NCBI GenBank assembly: GCA_018062315.1
Contig: JAGOSM010000006.1
Span: forward strand, 1 to 51,934
Direction: 5' to 3'
DNA: 51,934 nt
DNA from: Simkaniaceae bacterium
GTDB taxonomy: Bacteria; Chlamydiota; Chlamydiia; Chlamydiales; Simkaniaceae
Numbering within the stretch: position 1 is the stretch's first letter; the number at the start of each line of letters is the position of its first letter. Below are positions 25,287 through 33,703 of this stretch, one piece after another. The notes under the pieces are model-generated. The model was not told where the DNA came from. It saw only the letters and a program-made list of their open reading frames with translations, and did no database searches. The position numbers and the translations under genes are program-made.

Positions 25287-26477
25287 TTATTGTAGGTCGA
25301 AAGGATGCAAGCGGAGCAGTTCATTAGGGTCGGTAAGGCGGTGATTGATCGCATACCGTTCCATCTCTTGTAAAGTTTTTCCAAGCTCTTTTCCTGGTTT
25401 CATCCCGTGGGCGATGAGTTGTTCCGCATTGATTAAAGGGGTTCCAGCCTCAATTCGGGCAATAAAAGGGGATAGGATCTCCTTCCGCTGAACATGGGGA
25501 AGCATCGATTGTTTTAGAGAAAGAAATTGAAAAAGGAGGGGGAAGAGGGGATGGGCATAGAGATGGGCCCAGGTATAATCGTCCGCCTCAAAAGGGGTGA
25601 GGAGTACCTTGTGAAAAAATAAGACCCACTCTTTTTCTTTATTCGAAAGCTTAAGCCGCTCACAAAGTTGAAGATGGTTTTCGCGAGAATCTTTAGGGAA
25701 AAGTTCGAGCAACTTGAGAATAAGGGGAATGTCTTTCGGAAAAAGGGGAATGAGATGCACTCTAGCTTTGATTTCTTCTAGAGTGACTCCCTTTAAGGAG
25801 GGAAAGATGGTAGGAAGAAGAAAGTGTTGGTGGAGCCTAATGAGCGCTTCATCAAAATTTGCAAAACGGTGCATTTTTTCAAATTCATGCACGACCCGTT
25901 CAATCGCAACTGAAGGAAATAGAGTTGCTGCATGGGTATCGATTGCCTGCATGGTATCTTGATGAATAGAGAAGTGAAACCGAGAGGCGTACCGAATGGC
26001 CCGGATCATCCGAAGTCGATCTTCTAAAAATCGTTCATGGGGATTTCCAATCGCCCTTATAAGCTGATTTTTAAGATCTTTCTCCCCTTCAATATAATCA
26101 TAGAGGACCCCTTTTAAAGGATCGTAAAACATGCCATTGATCGTAAAATCTCGTCTCTTAGCATCTTCTTCTGGAGGCGCAGGATCGACTCCTGTGGGTC
26201 TTCTTCCATCAACATAGCCTCGATCCTTCCGAAAGGTAGCCACTTCAAAAGAGTGGCCGCTGAGGACGACAATGATAATTCCATAATTGACTCCGACGGG
26301 GATGGTCTTTGGAAAAAGAGAGGAAATCTCGTCTGTAGAAGCACTGGTGGCAATATCGATATCATCAGAGGGATGCTCCATCAGAAAGTCTCTGACCCAT
26401 CCTCCTGCAAAATAGGCAGTGTGTCCTGCCTCCTGTAAAATAGATACGACATGCTTTCCGGCGCTTAAATGATCCAT
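25287..26477 (-). CDS. CCA tRNA nucleotidyltransferase / poly(A) polymerase family
   Basis: Class II nucleotidyltransferase: GGWVRD (25-30), DDIDI (38-42, metal-binding Asp pair), RRDFTINGM and the RMIRAIRYASRF block of the neck domain. 396 residues. Members add CCA to tRNA 3' ends or poly(A) tails to RNA, and sequence alone does not settle which; the tRNA in this window lacks an encoded CCA, so a CCA-adding enzyme must exist somewhere. Chlamydiae often carry two such genes (annotated pcnB). It is transcribed toward the mobile-element region. Confidence 0.9.
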   Translation of the reverse strand: MDHLSAGKHVVSILQEAGHTAYFAGGWVRDFLMEHPSDDIDIATSASTDEISSLFPKTIPVGVNYGIIIVVLSGHSFEVATFRKDRGYVDGRRPTGVDPAPPEEDAKRRDFTINGMFYDPLKGVLYDYIEGEKDLKNQLIRAIGNPHERFLEDRLRMIRAIRYASRFHFSIHQDTMQAIDTHAATLFPSVAIERVVHEFEKMHRFANFDEALIRLHQHFLLPTIFPSLKGVTLEEIKARVHLIPLFPKDIPLILKLLELFPKDSRENHLQLCERLKLSNKEKEWVLFFHKVLLTPFEADDYTWAHLYAHPLFPLLFQFLSLKQSMLPHVQRKEILSPFIARIEAGTPLINAEQLIAHGMKPGKELGKTLQEMERYAINHRLTDPNELLRLHPFDLQ

Positions 26478-26524
26478 AGTCCTTTAGAATACGAGAGCAT
26501 TTTGTTTTTTTACAGGATATTAGG

Positions 26525-27724
26525 ATGGTCAGGATAAAAAAAGAAAAAAATAAATATACATATACTGGAGGTTTTCGCACAATCTCTCTCAGGTTATTTA
26601 TGATCTCTTGCATGAAATTAGGCATGGCCTATCTGTTTTTTGTTGAGACCATCATCGCTGCAACAGTTACACAATCCTTTCAAGAGCGATTGATCGAATG
26701 GAACATTGAGCAGTGGGTAATTGATCAGATCGAAGAAGAATTTTCACCATGGGAAATATCCGGCATTACGGCAGAACAACTCGCCTCTGTAGAGCAACTG
26801 CATGGGATAGCTGGTCGCTTTACTTTTATCAATGGAGTCTTCTCTACAACGGCTTATCCAGCAGCTTGGGCATCAGAGCTTAAACTCCTTTTAGAGACAC
26901 TAGATAAATTATGGGGGCTTCCTGACCTTGATTTTTTAATCTGCGCTAATTCAGATGGATTTATAGGAGCCGTTGATTGGCCTTCCTTAAAAAAACGTGC
27001 TCCCATTCTTTCACCTGCCTCCGTAGATACGATAGATGGTGTTATTTCATTTATCGACCACACCATCCAACCTAAAGAATGGGGGCGAGATCAATGGGGC
27101 TTTTTCACTATGATCGAACGTATTGATATGCCCTGGGAGGATAAACTCAACCTCGCCTACTGGAGGGGAGTGATCAGTGATTGTCTTGATGTCCATATGA
27201 ATGATTGGCTAACCGTAGAAACCTGGGGGACCACTCCACGTTCTCAGCTTTGCGACTATTCTCTTACCCATCCAGACATTGTAGATGCAAAACATACAGG
27301 TTGGTCAGGAGAAAGAAAACCTTCTCCCGATCTCGATGCCCTGCATCCTCCCTCCCCTTGGACTCCTTACCCTCCACAACTGCGTTATAAGTACCTCATT
27401 TCCGCCGATGGTTATACAACAACCTATCCTGGATATCAGTGGAGATTATTTAGCAATAGCGTGACACTCAAGGCGACAAGTCATAAATATTCTTGGTTTT
27501 ACCGAGGACTTCAACCCTGGGTACATTATGTCCCGGTAGCTCATGACTTTTCTAATCTGGAAGAAATGGTGACATGGTGCAGAGATCATGATGATCTCTG
27601 TAAACAGATCGCAAGTCATGCAACAGCCTTCATGAAAAAATATCAATCCCCCGAAATGTACTTCAAATATGCCTACCTTGTCTTACTCAAATATGCCGAA
27701 TTACTATCCAAGCCTATTGCTTAA
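26525..27724 (+). CDS. family 90-like glycosyltransferase (CAP10/POGLUT type)
   Basis: First gene of a six-gene plus-strand island. The C-terminal third carries the family 90 pattern: KYLISADGYTTTYPG, QWRLFSNSVTLKA, KYSWFYRGLQPWVHYVPV and a following SNLEEMV segment, as in eukaryotic protein O-glucosyltransferases (Rumi/POGLUT1), fungal CAP10 and some bacterial LPS enzymes. A hydrophobic stretch near residues 24-47 may be an anchor or signal; an ATG at 26600 would start just before it, and the choice is unsure. The acceptor is unknown. Fifty-one bases separate it from the PqqD-like gene. Its eukaryote-like family suits exchange among amoeba-dwelling microbes, though transfer is not shown. Confidence 0.78.
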   Translation: MVRIKKEKNKYTYTGGFRTISLRLFMISCMKLGMAYLFFVETIIAATVTQSFQERLIEWNIEQWVIDQIEEEFSPWEISGITAEQLASVEQLHGIAGRFTFINGVFSTTAYPAAWASELKLLLETLDKLWGLPDLDFLICANSDGFIGAVDWPSLKKRAPILSPASVDTIDGVISFIDHTIQPKEWGRDQWGFFTMIERIDMPWEDKLNLAYWRGVISDCLDVHMNDWLTVETWGTTPRSQLCDYSLTHPDIVDAKHTGWSGERKPSPDLDALHPPSPWTPYPPQLRYKYLISADGYTTTYPGYQWRLFSNSVTLKATSHKYSWFYRGLQPWVHYVPVAHDFSNLEEMVTWCRDHDDLCKQIASHATAFMKKYQSPEMYFKYAYLVLLKYAELLSKPIA

Positions 27725-27775
27725 ATTTCCACTTCTGAGCTATCTTAAAAAAGAAATTACCCATAAGGATTGTGA

Positions 27776-28195
27776 TTGTTTTCTTATCTTATTCTGAAAT
27801 CAAAAATCGTTTACGAAGTGCTGAATACCGAAGTCATCATTGTTGATTTTAACACGGGCGATTATTATGTCCTGGGACATCTTGGTAAACAAATTTGGCA
27901 ATGTTTTGAATATCAACTCTCTTATGATCAAATCGTTGAGATGCTTTCAAAGCAATACCCGCATGATATTGCGCGTATCGAAATTGATCTACAACAACTC
28001 CTTGATCAATTATTAGCCAAAAATTTGATCGCATTAACACAAACGGAGGTAGCTATACCCCTCCCCATGATAGTTTTTCATGAAAAAGAATATACTGCCC
28101 CTATCTTACGCACCTATACCGATGTTCAAAATCTCCTTCTACTAGACCCTATTCATGAAGTAACGGGTGCAGGTTGGCCCCATGCCCTATCCTGA
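27776..28195 (+). CDS. PqqD-like protein (peptide-binding/RRE-type fold)
   Basis: 139 residues from a TTG start with AAGGA 6 nt upstream; an in-frame stop directly precedes, so no earlier start exists. Residues 18-86 match PqqD: EVIIVDFNTGDYYVLGHLGKQIW, then SYDQIVEMLSKQY and a helix to LLAKNLI. PqqD-fold domains bind leader peptides in ribosomally made peptide pathways; standalone relatives also occur beside HprK-like kinases in systems of unknown purpose. The C-terminal 50 residues are not assigned. It overlaps the kinase gene. No precursor peptide gene is visible between it and its neighbours. Confidence 0.82.
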   Translation: MFSYLILKSKIVYEVLNTEVIIVDFNTGDYYVLGHLGKQIWQCFEYQLSYDQIVEMLSKQYPHDIARIEIDLQQLLDQLLAKNLIALTQTEVAIPLPMIVFHEKEYTAPILRTYTDVQNLLLLDPIHEVTGAGWPHALS

Positions 28196-29228
28196 AACAA
28201 TCATTACCCCATCCCGTACATTTTTTGACCTAGCCTATCACCATTTTCAGGACAGCCTCTTGCACACTGAGGAAATCCGAAGATATTATCAATTAGCCAA
28301 CCTCACTTTTTGTCTTCGTTTTGCTGGGAATGCCATGGTAGATACCTTGACACGCGCACTTAAACATTTGGAAATTACACAACCAGACAGTTGTTCACTC
28401 ACAATCTGCCTCTGGGATAGCCAGTCAACGCATACCCCCTGTCTGGCATTTCCATGGGCCAGTCATACTTACGATATGCGCGGAGAAGTGATCCAATATA
28501 ATAGCGATCAAATTTATACCGTAGTTGATATTCATACTAAAGTCCTTCATCTTTTTGATCAGGAGCGGCAGCTTGCCCTTTATTGGATCAATGATTCACG
28601 CGATCTCCCCTGGTGGGTTGGAGGATCCCCGCTTCAATTGATTTTACATTGGTGGATGCGTGTAAATGGCCATCAACTTACTCATGCTGCAGCTGTTGGG
28701 TTTCCTGAGGGATGCGTTGTCTTGGCAGGGAAAAGTGGGGCAGGAAAATCGACAACAACTCTGGCCTGCATGGACGCGGGTATGCACTATATCAGTGAAG
28801 ATTACTGCTTATTAAGCCAAGCTCCTGAAAGTTGGGCTTACTCCGTTTATAATTCAGCAAAAATTGAAGACAAGACTCTCGAATGGTTTCCTAAATTAAA
28901 AAACCACCTCTCTAATCCCCATCGCCGGCCCGGAGAAAAAGCCTTTTTTTTCCATCATGAATTTCAACCCAAAAAAATCATTGCAGGAGGCCCTGTTAAA
29001 GCCCTCATTACCCTAAAAATTGAAGCCACTGTCAATAGTTGGCTCGAGCCCATTCACTCTCACCAAGCTCTTGCAGCACTTTCTGCAACGACACTTTGGC
29101 AATTAACCCATACAGGTCCAGCGGTTTTTCTGCATTTAAAACAGGTTGCAGAGTCGCTTCCTTGCTATTTCTTGCATTTAGGGAGTGATTTAAGACAAGC
29201 ACCTAAACTCATTGAGGCATTGTTGTGA
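28167..29228 (+). CDS. HprK-related kinase
   Basis: 353 residues (GTG at 28167; ATG at 28182 is an alternative). Walker A GKSGAGKST at 188-196, preceded by LTHAAAVG (171-178) and followed by YISEDYCLL (208-216): the order seen in HPr kinase C-terminal domains and in the HprK-related kinases found beside PqqD-like proteins. The HPr-specific N-terminal domain is replaced by an unrelated 150-residue region. No HPr or sugar phosphotransferase gene lies nearby. The target is probably a peptide, a protein or a small molecule of this island rather than HPr, but that is inference from context. Confidence 0.82.
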   Translation: MQVGPMPYPETIITPSRTFFDLAYHHFQDSLLHTEEIRRYYQLANLTFCLRFAGNAMVDTLTRALKHLEITQPDSCSLTICLWDSQSTHTPCLAFPWASHTYDMRGEVIQYNSDQIYTVVDIHTKVLHLFDQERQLALYWINDSRDLPWWVGGSPLQLILHWWMRVNGHQLTHAAAVGFPEGCVVLAGKSGAGKSTTTLACMDAGMHYISEDYCLLSQAPESWAYSVYNSAKIEDKTLEWFPKLKNHLSNPHRRPGEKAFFFHHEFQPKKIIAGGPVKALITLKIEATVNSWLEPIHSHQALAALSATTLWQLTHTGPAVFLHLKQVAESLPCYFLHLGSDLRQAPKLIEALL

Positions 29229-30313
29229 AAGTTTTATTTTGGACAGATGGCTTTTGGCCCCGTACGGGTGGGATAGAAACGCAGGCCTTCGAATTCATTA
29301 AAGGGATGCAACAGAGGGGGCATGATTATAGAGTCATTGCGCAGCAAGATTCTCCGAAAGATAAAGAATATGAAATTTACGAAGGCATTCCCATCCAACG
29401 CTTTACCTTTAGTATTATACAACAGGATCTGAGTTACTTACGCCGAATCCAAAATGAGGTACAAGGTCTTATGAATGAGTTTCAACCTCATATTATCCAT
29501 TTAAATGCGTGTGCTGGACTCGGCGTACTTGTCTTCCTCTTGCTCAAGGAAATGTTTCGTTGTCCAATTATCTTGACGTTACACGCCCCTTTCTTTTACG
29601 AAAGTCAAAATCCTTTTCTTGCACAAATTGCCGCAGTTTCCTGTCATATTTTTTGTGTTTCACAATGGGTCTTAGATGAGACTAAAAAACTCATTCCCAC
29701 TGCCTTACCTAAGTTACAACTGATTTATAATGGTCTATCTCTTCCATCCCATTTACCTACGGCATTACCCTTTTCACCACCTGTGCTTTTATTACTGGGG
29801 CGTCTTTCTCCAGAAAAGGGATTTGAGACTGCTATCCAAGCCTTTTCCTATCTTAAAAATAGCGGCTCTTCAGCCCGTCTTATTATTGCTGGAGGTGGCC
29901 AAGAGCGGCCCTTATTAGAAAGTCTAGTCCACCAATTAAAACTTCAGGATGCCGTACACTTTACAGGAGAACTGGAGAGAGAACAGGGACGCATGTGGAT
30001 TAATCAAGCCACTTTAATGCTTGTTCCCTCTTATTTTGAATCCTTTGGACTGGTCGCCTTAGAGGCTATGCATATGCAGCGACCTGTGATAGCCTCTCGT
30101 ATAGGGGGGCTTCAGGAAGTTATTCTAGATAATCAAACTGGGTTTCTGGTTCCTCCTCACGATCCCTTAGCTTTATATCATAAAATTGAGCTCCTATTGA
30201 ATCAACCAGATAGGGCGATTGAAATGGGACTTCAAGGATATAAACGGGCCACTGAGCATTTTACACTGAAACAAAATATGATGGCTTATGAGGAGGCTCT
30301 ATGTCGCCTTTAG
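29225..30313 (+). CDS. family 4 glycosyltransferase
   Basis: GT-B fold, 362 residues. Start GTG overlaps the kinase stop in a GTGA junction, so translation is coupled. N-terminal GGIETQAFEF pattern, Rossmann motif LLLGRLSPEKGFE near the domain boundary, and the retaining-GT signature PSYFESFGLVALEAM followed by ASRIGGLQEVI. Likely transfers a nucleotide-activated sugar with retention; donor and acceptor unknown. It overlaps the next gene by 13 nt. Confidence 0.92.
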   Translation: MKVLFWTDGFWPRTGGIETQAFEFIKGMQQRGHDYRVIAQQDSPKDKEYEIYEGIPIQRFTFSIIQQDLSYLRRIQNEVQGLMNEFQPHIIHLNACAGLGVLVFLLLKEMFRCPIILTLHAPFFYESQNPFLAQIAAVSCHIFCVSQWVLDETKKLIPTALPKLQLIYNGLSLPSHLPTALPFSPPVLLLLGRLSPEKGFETAIQAFSYLKNSGSSARLIIAGGGQERPLLESLVHQLKLQDAVHFTGELEREQGRMWINQATLMLVPSYFESFGLVALEAMHMQRPVIASRIGGLQEVILDNQTGFLVPPHDPLALYHKIELLLNQPDRAIEMGLQGYKRATEHFTLKQNMMAYEEALCRL

Positions 30314-30987
30314 TAAGTGTAATCATAGCCGTGTATAATGGAGAAAGATACCTGCGTGAAACGATAGAAAGTGTGCTCGCTCAGACATTTTCTCCAATAG
30401 AATGTATCATTGTCAATGATGGGTCGGAAGATGGAACCGAGAGTATTATCAAACAATACCATTCCAAAGTTCATTATCTTTCTCAAGTCAATCAAGGTCA
30501 GGGGGCCGCGATTAATCTAGCTCTTTCTGTGGCACAGGGCATGTATATTGCTTTTCTAGATGCTGATGACCTCTACACTGTGAATAAAATTGCTCTACAA
30601 GTTGAGTTTCTTCAGGATCGACCACAGGTTGATATGGTCTTTGGATATATCAAGCATTTTATAAGCCCAGATCTTTCTATAGAAGAACAGGCTCAATGGG
30701 AATGCCCTACCAATATCCAGCCCTGCTATTTAGCGGCTGCCGGATTGTTTAGGAGAGAATGCTTTGATCGCATAGGAGGGTTTAATACCGAGCAACGGAT
30801 TGGCACCTTTATTGAATGGTACATGCGTGGCACAGAAAAAGGGCTACAACAAGCCTTAATTCCCCATAAGGTGCTGATGAGAAGAATCCATAAAAATAAC
30901 CTGAGTACCAATGCCCGTTTGGAATATCTAAACATTATCAAAGTGGCCTTAGCAAGAAGATCTCGTGAAAACTCTGCCTACCCCTGA
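30301..30987 (+). CDS. family 2 glycosyltransferase
   Basis: GT-A fold, 228 residues: VSVIIAVYNGERYLRETIESV at the start, IVNDGSEDGTESI, and FLDADD as the DxD metal site. Short for the family, with no membrane helices, so probably a soluble enzyme. Transfers a sugar with inversion. It overlaps the GT4 gene upstream by 13 nt and the nucleotidyltransferase gene downstream by 23 nt, so the three are translated together. Confidence 0.92.
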   Translation: MSPLVSVIIAVYNGERYLRETIESVLAQTFSPIECIIVNDGSEDGTESIIKQYHSKVHYLSQVNQGQGAAINLALSVAQGMYIAFLDADDLYTVNKIALQVEFLQDRPQVDMVFGYIKHFISPDLSIEEQAQWECPTNIQPCYLAAAGLFRRECFDRIGGFNTEQRIGTFIEWYMRGTEKGLQQALIPHKVLMRRIHKNNLSTNARLEYLNIIKVALARRSRENSAYP

Positions 30988-32077
30988 ACAACTGTTACTC
31001 CTTCAGGCCTCTCTATTTTTAGATGATAGGGCTCTTTGTGCCTGGAAGACCTGGGTACAACAAGTGGATTTCGATCAGATTGATCCAGCCTCTTATAAAT
31101 TACTACCGCTTGTGGCACGCAATCCCATTTTAGCTAACCTGCAAGACCCCATTTTCGAAAAATGTAAGGGCATTTACCGCCAGGTTTGGGTGACCAATCA
31201 GTTAAATTGGAAAAAGATGCTCCCTATTCTCCAGCACCTTCCAAGGGTCAATAAAATGATCTTATTGAAGGGAATGGCTATGATCCTTCACTACTATAAA
31301 GATTTTGGAGTACGCGTCTTGGGGGATATCGATATCTTTATCGAAAGATCAGAAATCCAGCCAGTGGTGGCATTTCTGCATGCAAGTGGGTGGCAGTCGA
31401 AGATGCCGTGCCGTTTTGACATAAATAAGGAGGAACATTTAAATAGATGGCACGCCCTTAATTTCACACATGCCAATGGACTTCATCTGGACTTACACTG
31501 GTCTTTTATCGAGGAAAATGCTCTTCCCCTCGATCAAGCCGTTTTGGCAGACTCAGAGCTTCTCTTTTCTAACCTCTACTTACCCAATGCCACAGACTTA
31601 CTCTTTCAAATTTGCATTCACGGGATGAAACCTAGCCCCATCCCTCTCATCCGTTGGATGGCCGATGCTGTCACCCTCCTCAGACATGCGGAAATTGACT
31701 GGCCGCGGCTTGTCAATCTTGCTAAACAAGTTCACGTATGTAGATCGCTCTCTCTAGCACTGCAGTTTCTTCTTGAACAATTTGATGCGCCCATCCCTCC
31801 GTCTCCCTTACACGAATTAAAACAGGCAACAGTCCCCTACCTAGAATATCTTGTATGCTGGAGCTATAAGCGAAACCATCATCAGTTGGCTGCTTGGTGC
31901 CGCTTTTGTTTAAGAAATGATTATCTCACCCTCTCGCAACAAATCATCCACATCCCTAGATACTTACAATCAACAGCTCGACTGAAGTCACGCTGGCAGG
32001 TGCCCTTTTTTGTGCTCTACTGGCCCCTTAAACAGCTATTGAAACGCTTAAAAATTAACGCAACTGCGCTAATCTAA
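30965..32077 (+). CDS. NTP_transf_5-like nucleotidyltransferase
   Basis: 370 residues from a GTG start inside the end of the GT2 gene. Contains ILLKGMAMI (99-107) and DFGVRVLGDIDIFI (113-126); Asp121 and Asp123 form the expected metal pair of the nucleotidyltransferase fold. Further on, LHLDLHWSF and IHGMKPSPIPLIRWMADA match the uncharacterised nucleotidyltransferase family seen with PqqD-like and HprK-like proteins, and with kinases in some lasso-peptide clusters. It ends the island; next on the map is manA on the opposite strand. The molecule it modifies is unknown. Confidence 0.8.
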   Translation: MKTLPTPEQLLLLQASLFLDDRALCAWKTWVQQVDFDQIDPASYKLLPLVARNPILANLQDPIFEKCKGIYRQVWVTNQLNWKKMLPILQHLPRVNKMILLKGMAMILHYYKDFGVRVLGDIDIFIERSEIQPVVAFLHASGWQSKMPCRFDINKEEHLNRWHALNFTHANGLHLDLHWSFIEENALPLDQAVLADSELLFSNLYLPNATDLLFQICIHGMKPSPIPLIRWMADAVTLLRHAEIDWPRLVNLAKQVHVCRSLSLALQFLLEQFDAPIPPSPLHELKQATVPYLEYLVCWSYKRNHHQLAAWCRFCLRNDYLTLSQQIIHIPRYLQSTARLKSRWQVPFFVLYWPLKQLLKRLKINATALI

Positions 32078-32115
32078 CAGGAATTCATCCTTGTTCCCCG
32101 ATTTTTGAAGTTTTT

Positions 32116-32862
32116 TTACAGTGGGAAGAGACGGAGAGAGAGGGCTTCAACTCCTGGAGCAATGAGATGTTCACTTCCAAAAGGGACAAGAAGAGGGTGA
32201 TTTTTCTCGGGGCCTGTAAGAAAAAATAAAATTTCAAAGCCCCTAATATGACAGGGTCCCTTTTTAGAGGTCAGGGTAAAATAAGGTGTGATAAGGGGAC
32301 ATTCGACAAGGGTCGCATGAGAGGGCTCTTCAAGAGAAAGATGGTTGAGGCTCTTTTCAATTTCTTGAGGAGAGGGGATGCCATCTTCATAAAGAAAATA
32401 GGTAAGATTCGCATTTTGTTTGATTTCAAGAATCACACACTCATGATCGACACCGTGTATACACCCACTTGGTATAGAAATGAGATCCCCTGTTTTAATA
32501 TGTATTTTTTTTAAGTAAGAGGGGAGGTCTGTTTTAACTTGTCCTCTTGTTAAAGGGAGGTCGGGAGTTGTGTAGAAAGAGGTTCCAGGAGAGACGTTTA
32601 ACATATACCAAGCTTTAGATTGCGCTTCTTTTCCTTTTTCTGGATGGGATTGCAGAAAAAGGGAGGCGGGTGTGTGAAGTCTCTTAATCAAAAAAGGAAA
32701 TTTATCAATAGGACATCCTACAAGCTCAGTGAGATTGAGGCTCGTAAGGGGACGCCCCTGATGAGAGCCATCGGCAATCAGCGTATGTCCCTCAGGAAAA
32801 GAAGCAATTTCCCATTTTTCTTCGATAGAATGTATTTTTTTTATTAAGGGAGTAAAAATCAT
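32116..32862 (-). CDS. manA: class I mannose-6-phosphate isomerase
   Basis: Cupin-fold zinc enzyme interconverting fructose-6-P and mannose-6-P, supplying mannose for glycans. 248 residues, a short form. Zinc-site pieces QSHPE (71-75) and IPSGCIHGV (130-138) are visible, with the characteristic AWYML segment between them. It overlaps the small membrane protein gene upstream by 4 nt. Lying next to a cluster of three glycosyltransferases it could feed their donor sugar, but the strand is opposite and no GDP-mannose genes are near, so this is only a possibility. Confidence 0.85.
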   Translation of the reverse strand: MIFTPLIKKIHSIEEKWEIASFPEGHTLIADGSHQGRPLTSLNLTELVGCPIDKFPFLIKRLHTPASLFLQSHPEKGKEAQSKAWYMLNVSPGTSFYTTPDLPLTRGQVKTDLPSYLKKIHIKTGDLISIPSGCIHGVDHECVILEIKQNANLTYFLYEDGIPSPQEIEKSLNHLSLEEPSHATLVECPLITPYFTLTSKKGPCHIRGFEILFFLTGPEKNHPLLVPFGSEHLIAPGVEALSLRLFPL

Positions 32863-33134
32863 GGTTTTCTATGGCCTGTTTTTTTTAACAAAGGAAGATT
32901 GTGGAAAAAAACGAAGAGGAGCCCGAATAGGGCTCCATCGATAAATCCCCAAAGCCCTCCGCAGAAAGCCCCTTTTAAAGTACTTGTATATCCATAGTAA
33001 ATGGAAGACATGAGTCGCACGAGATCAGTCCCCCATCCATAGATAGAAAGGAACCCTATGATAAAAATAACAAGAGCCCAAGTAGCTCCAAGCCCAAAGG
33101 CCACACGTCGGAAAGAGAGATTTTCGTTCTTCAT
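32859..33134 (-). CDS. small two-helix membrane protein, holin-like family
   Basis: 91 residues with two hydrophobic helices (about 10-33 and 54-78). The pattern TWALVIFIIGFLSIYGWGTDLV, SSIYYGYTSTLKGAF, GGLWGFIDGALFG matches small proteins often labelled bacteriophage holin in chlamydial and other genomes, though no phage genes are near. Function unknown. It overlaps manA by 4 nt and is probably co-transcribed with it. Confidence 0.75.
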   Translation of the reverse strand: MKNENLSFRRVAFGLGATWALVIFIIGFLSIYGWGTDLVRLMSSIYYGYTSTLKGAFCGGLWGFIDGALFGLLFVFFHNLPLLKKTGHRKP

Positions 33135-33202
33135 ATTATTTTAGAGATCGGATAAGCTTCATTATTTTTCAAGAGATAAATACTAACCTTAAGGAGAGAA
33201 TC

Positions 33203-33703
33203 ATGAGATTCCTGATGCTATTACTGTTCTTATTTCCGTTGGCCCCACTGAAAGGAGACGAGTTACCCATCTTAGTGGCGTCCTATGATTTAAATGATAC
33301 CCACCATTTTTACCAACTCTCCTTATCAAAGAGTGCCGCAGATAAAATTTATAAGTTGATTCACAACATGGGCACCCTTTCATGGCCTAAGTTGCTCTGG
33401 AAGAAAAAAGAAATGGAAAAATTAGGGGAGCAGGTGGATCATGTGCATCCCTTAAGATTTTTAGGAGTCATTATGTCGAATGACCATTTAAAAGAGTGCA
33501 TGAGAAATGTAGCAGACAGCCCTCTTAAAATGAACCGGTTTATGAACGGTCTTTCTGATAAATTAGATAAAAATTTCAAAAATCACAATCTTCTACCTCA
33601 TGTTGCAGGGTTTGCAGAAACAGTAAATAAGGATCCTTACCGTATTGAAGATCTGATTATTAAGAAAAAATGGCGTGCCCTTGTTGACTATTTAATGGAG
33701 TAA
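33203..33703 (+). CDS. exported protein of unknown function
   Basis: 166 residues with a clear signal peptide (MRFLMLLLFLFPLAPLKG, cleavage about residue 18) and a good AAGGAG site 8 nt upstream. The mature part is lysine-rich and mostly helical, with one tryptophan-rich patch (SWPKLLWKKKEME) and no cysteines. I do not recognise the family. It is divergent from the small membrane protein gene and converges with the next gene, overlapping its end by 44 nt. Confidence 0.8.
   Translation: MRFLMLLLFLFPLAPLKGDELPILVASYDLNDTHHFYQLSLSKSAADKIYKLIHNMGTLSWPKLLWKKKEMEKLGEQVDHVHPLRFLGVIMSNDHLKECMRNVADSPLKMNRFMNGLSDKLDKNFKNHNLLPHVAGFAETVNKDPYRIEDLIIKKKWRALVDYLME

Noticed and set aside
26525-32077. Lasso-peptide biosynthesis cluster
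   Set aside because: No asparagine-synthetase-like cyclase, no transglutaminase-like leader protease and no precursor gene; only the PqqD-like, kinase and nucleotidyltransferase parts match.
32859-33134. Prophage remnant, from the holin-like small protein
   Set aside because: No other phage genes are near and the family is widespread in non-phage settings; it is coupled to manA.
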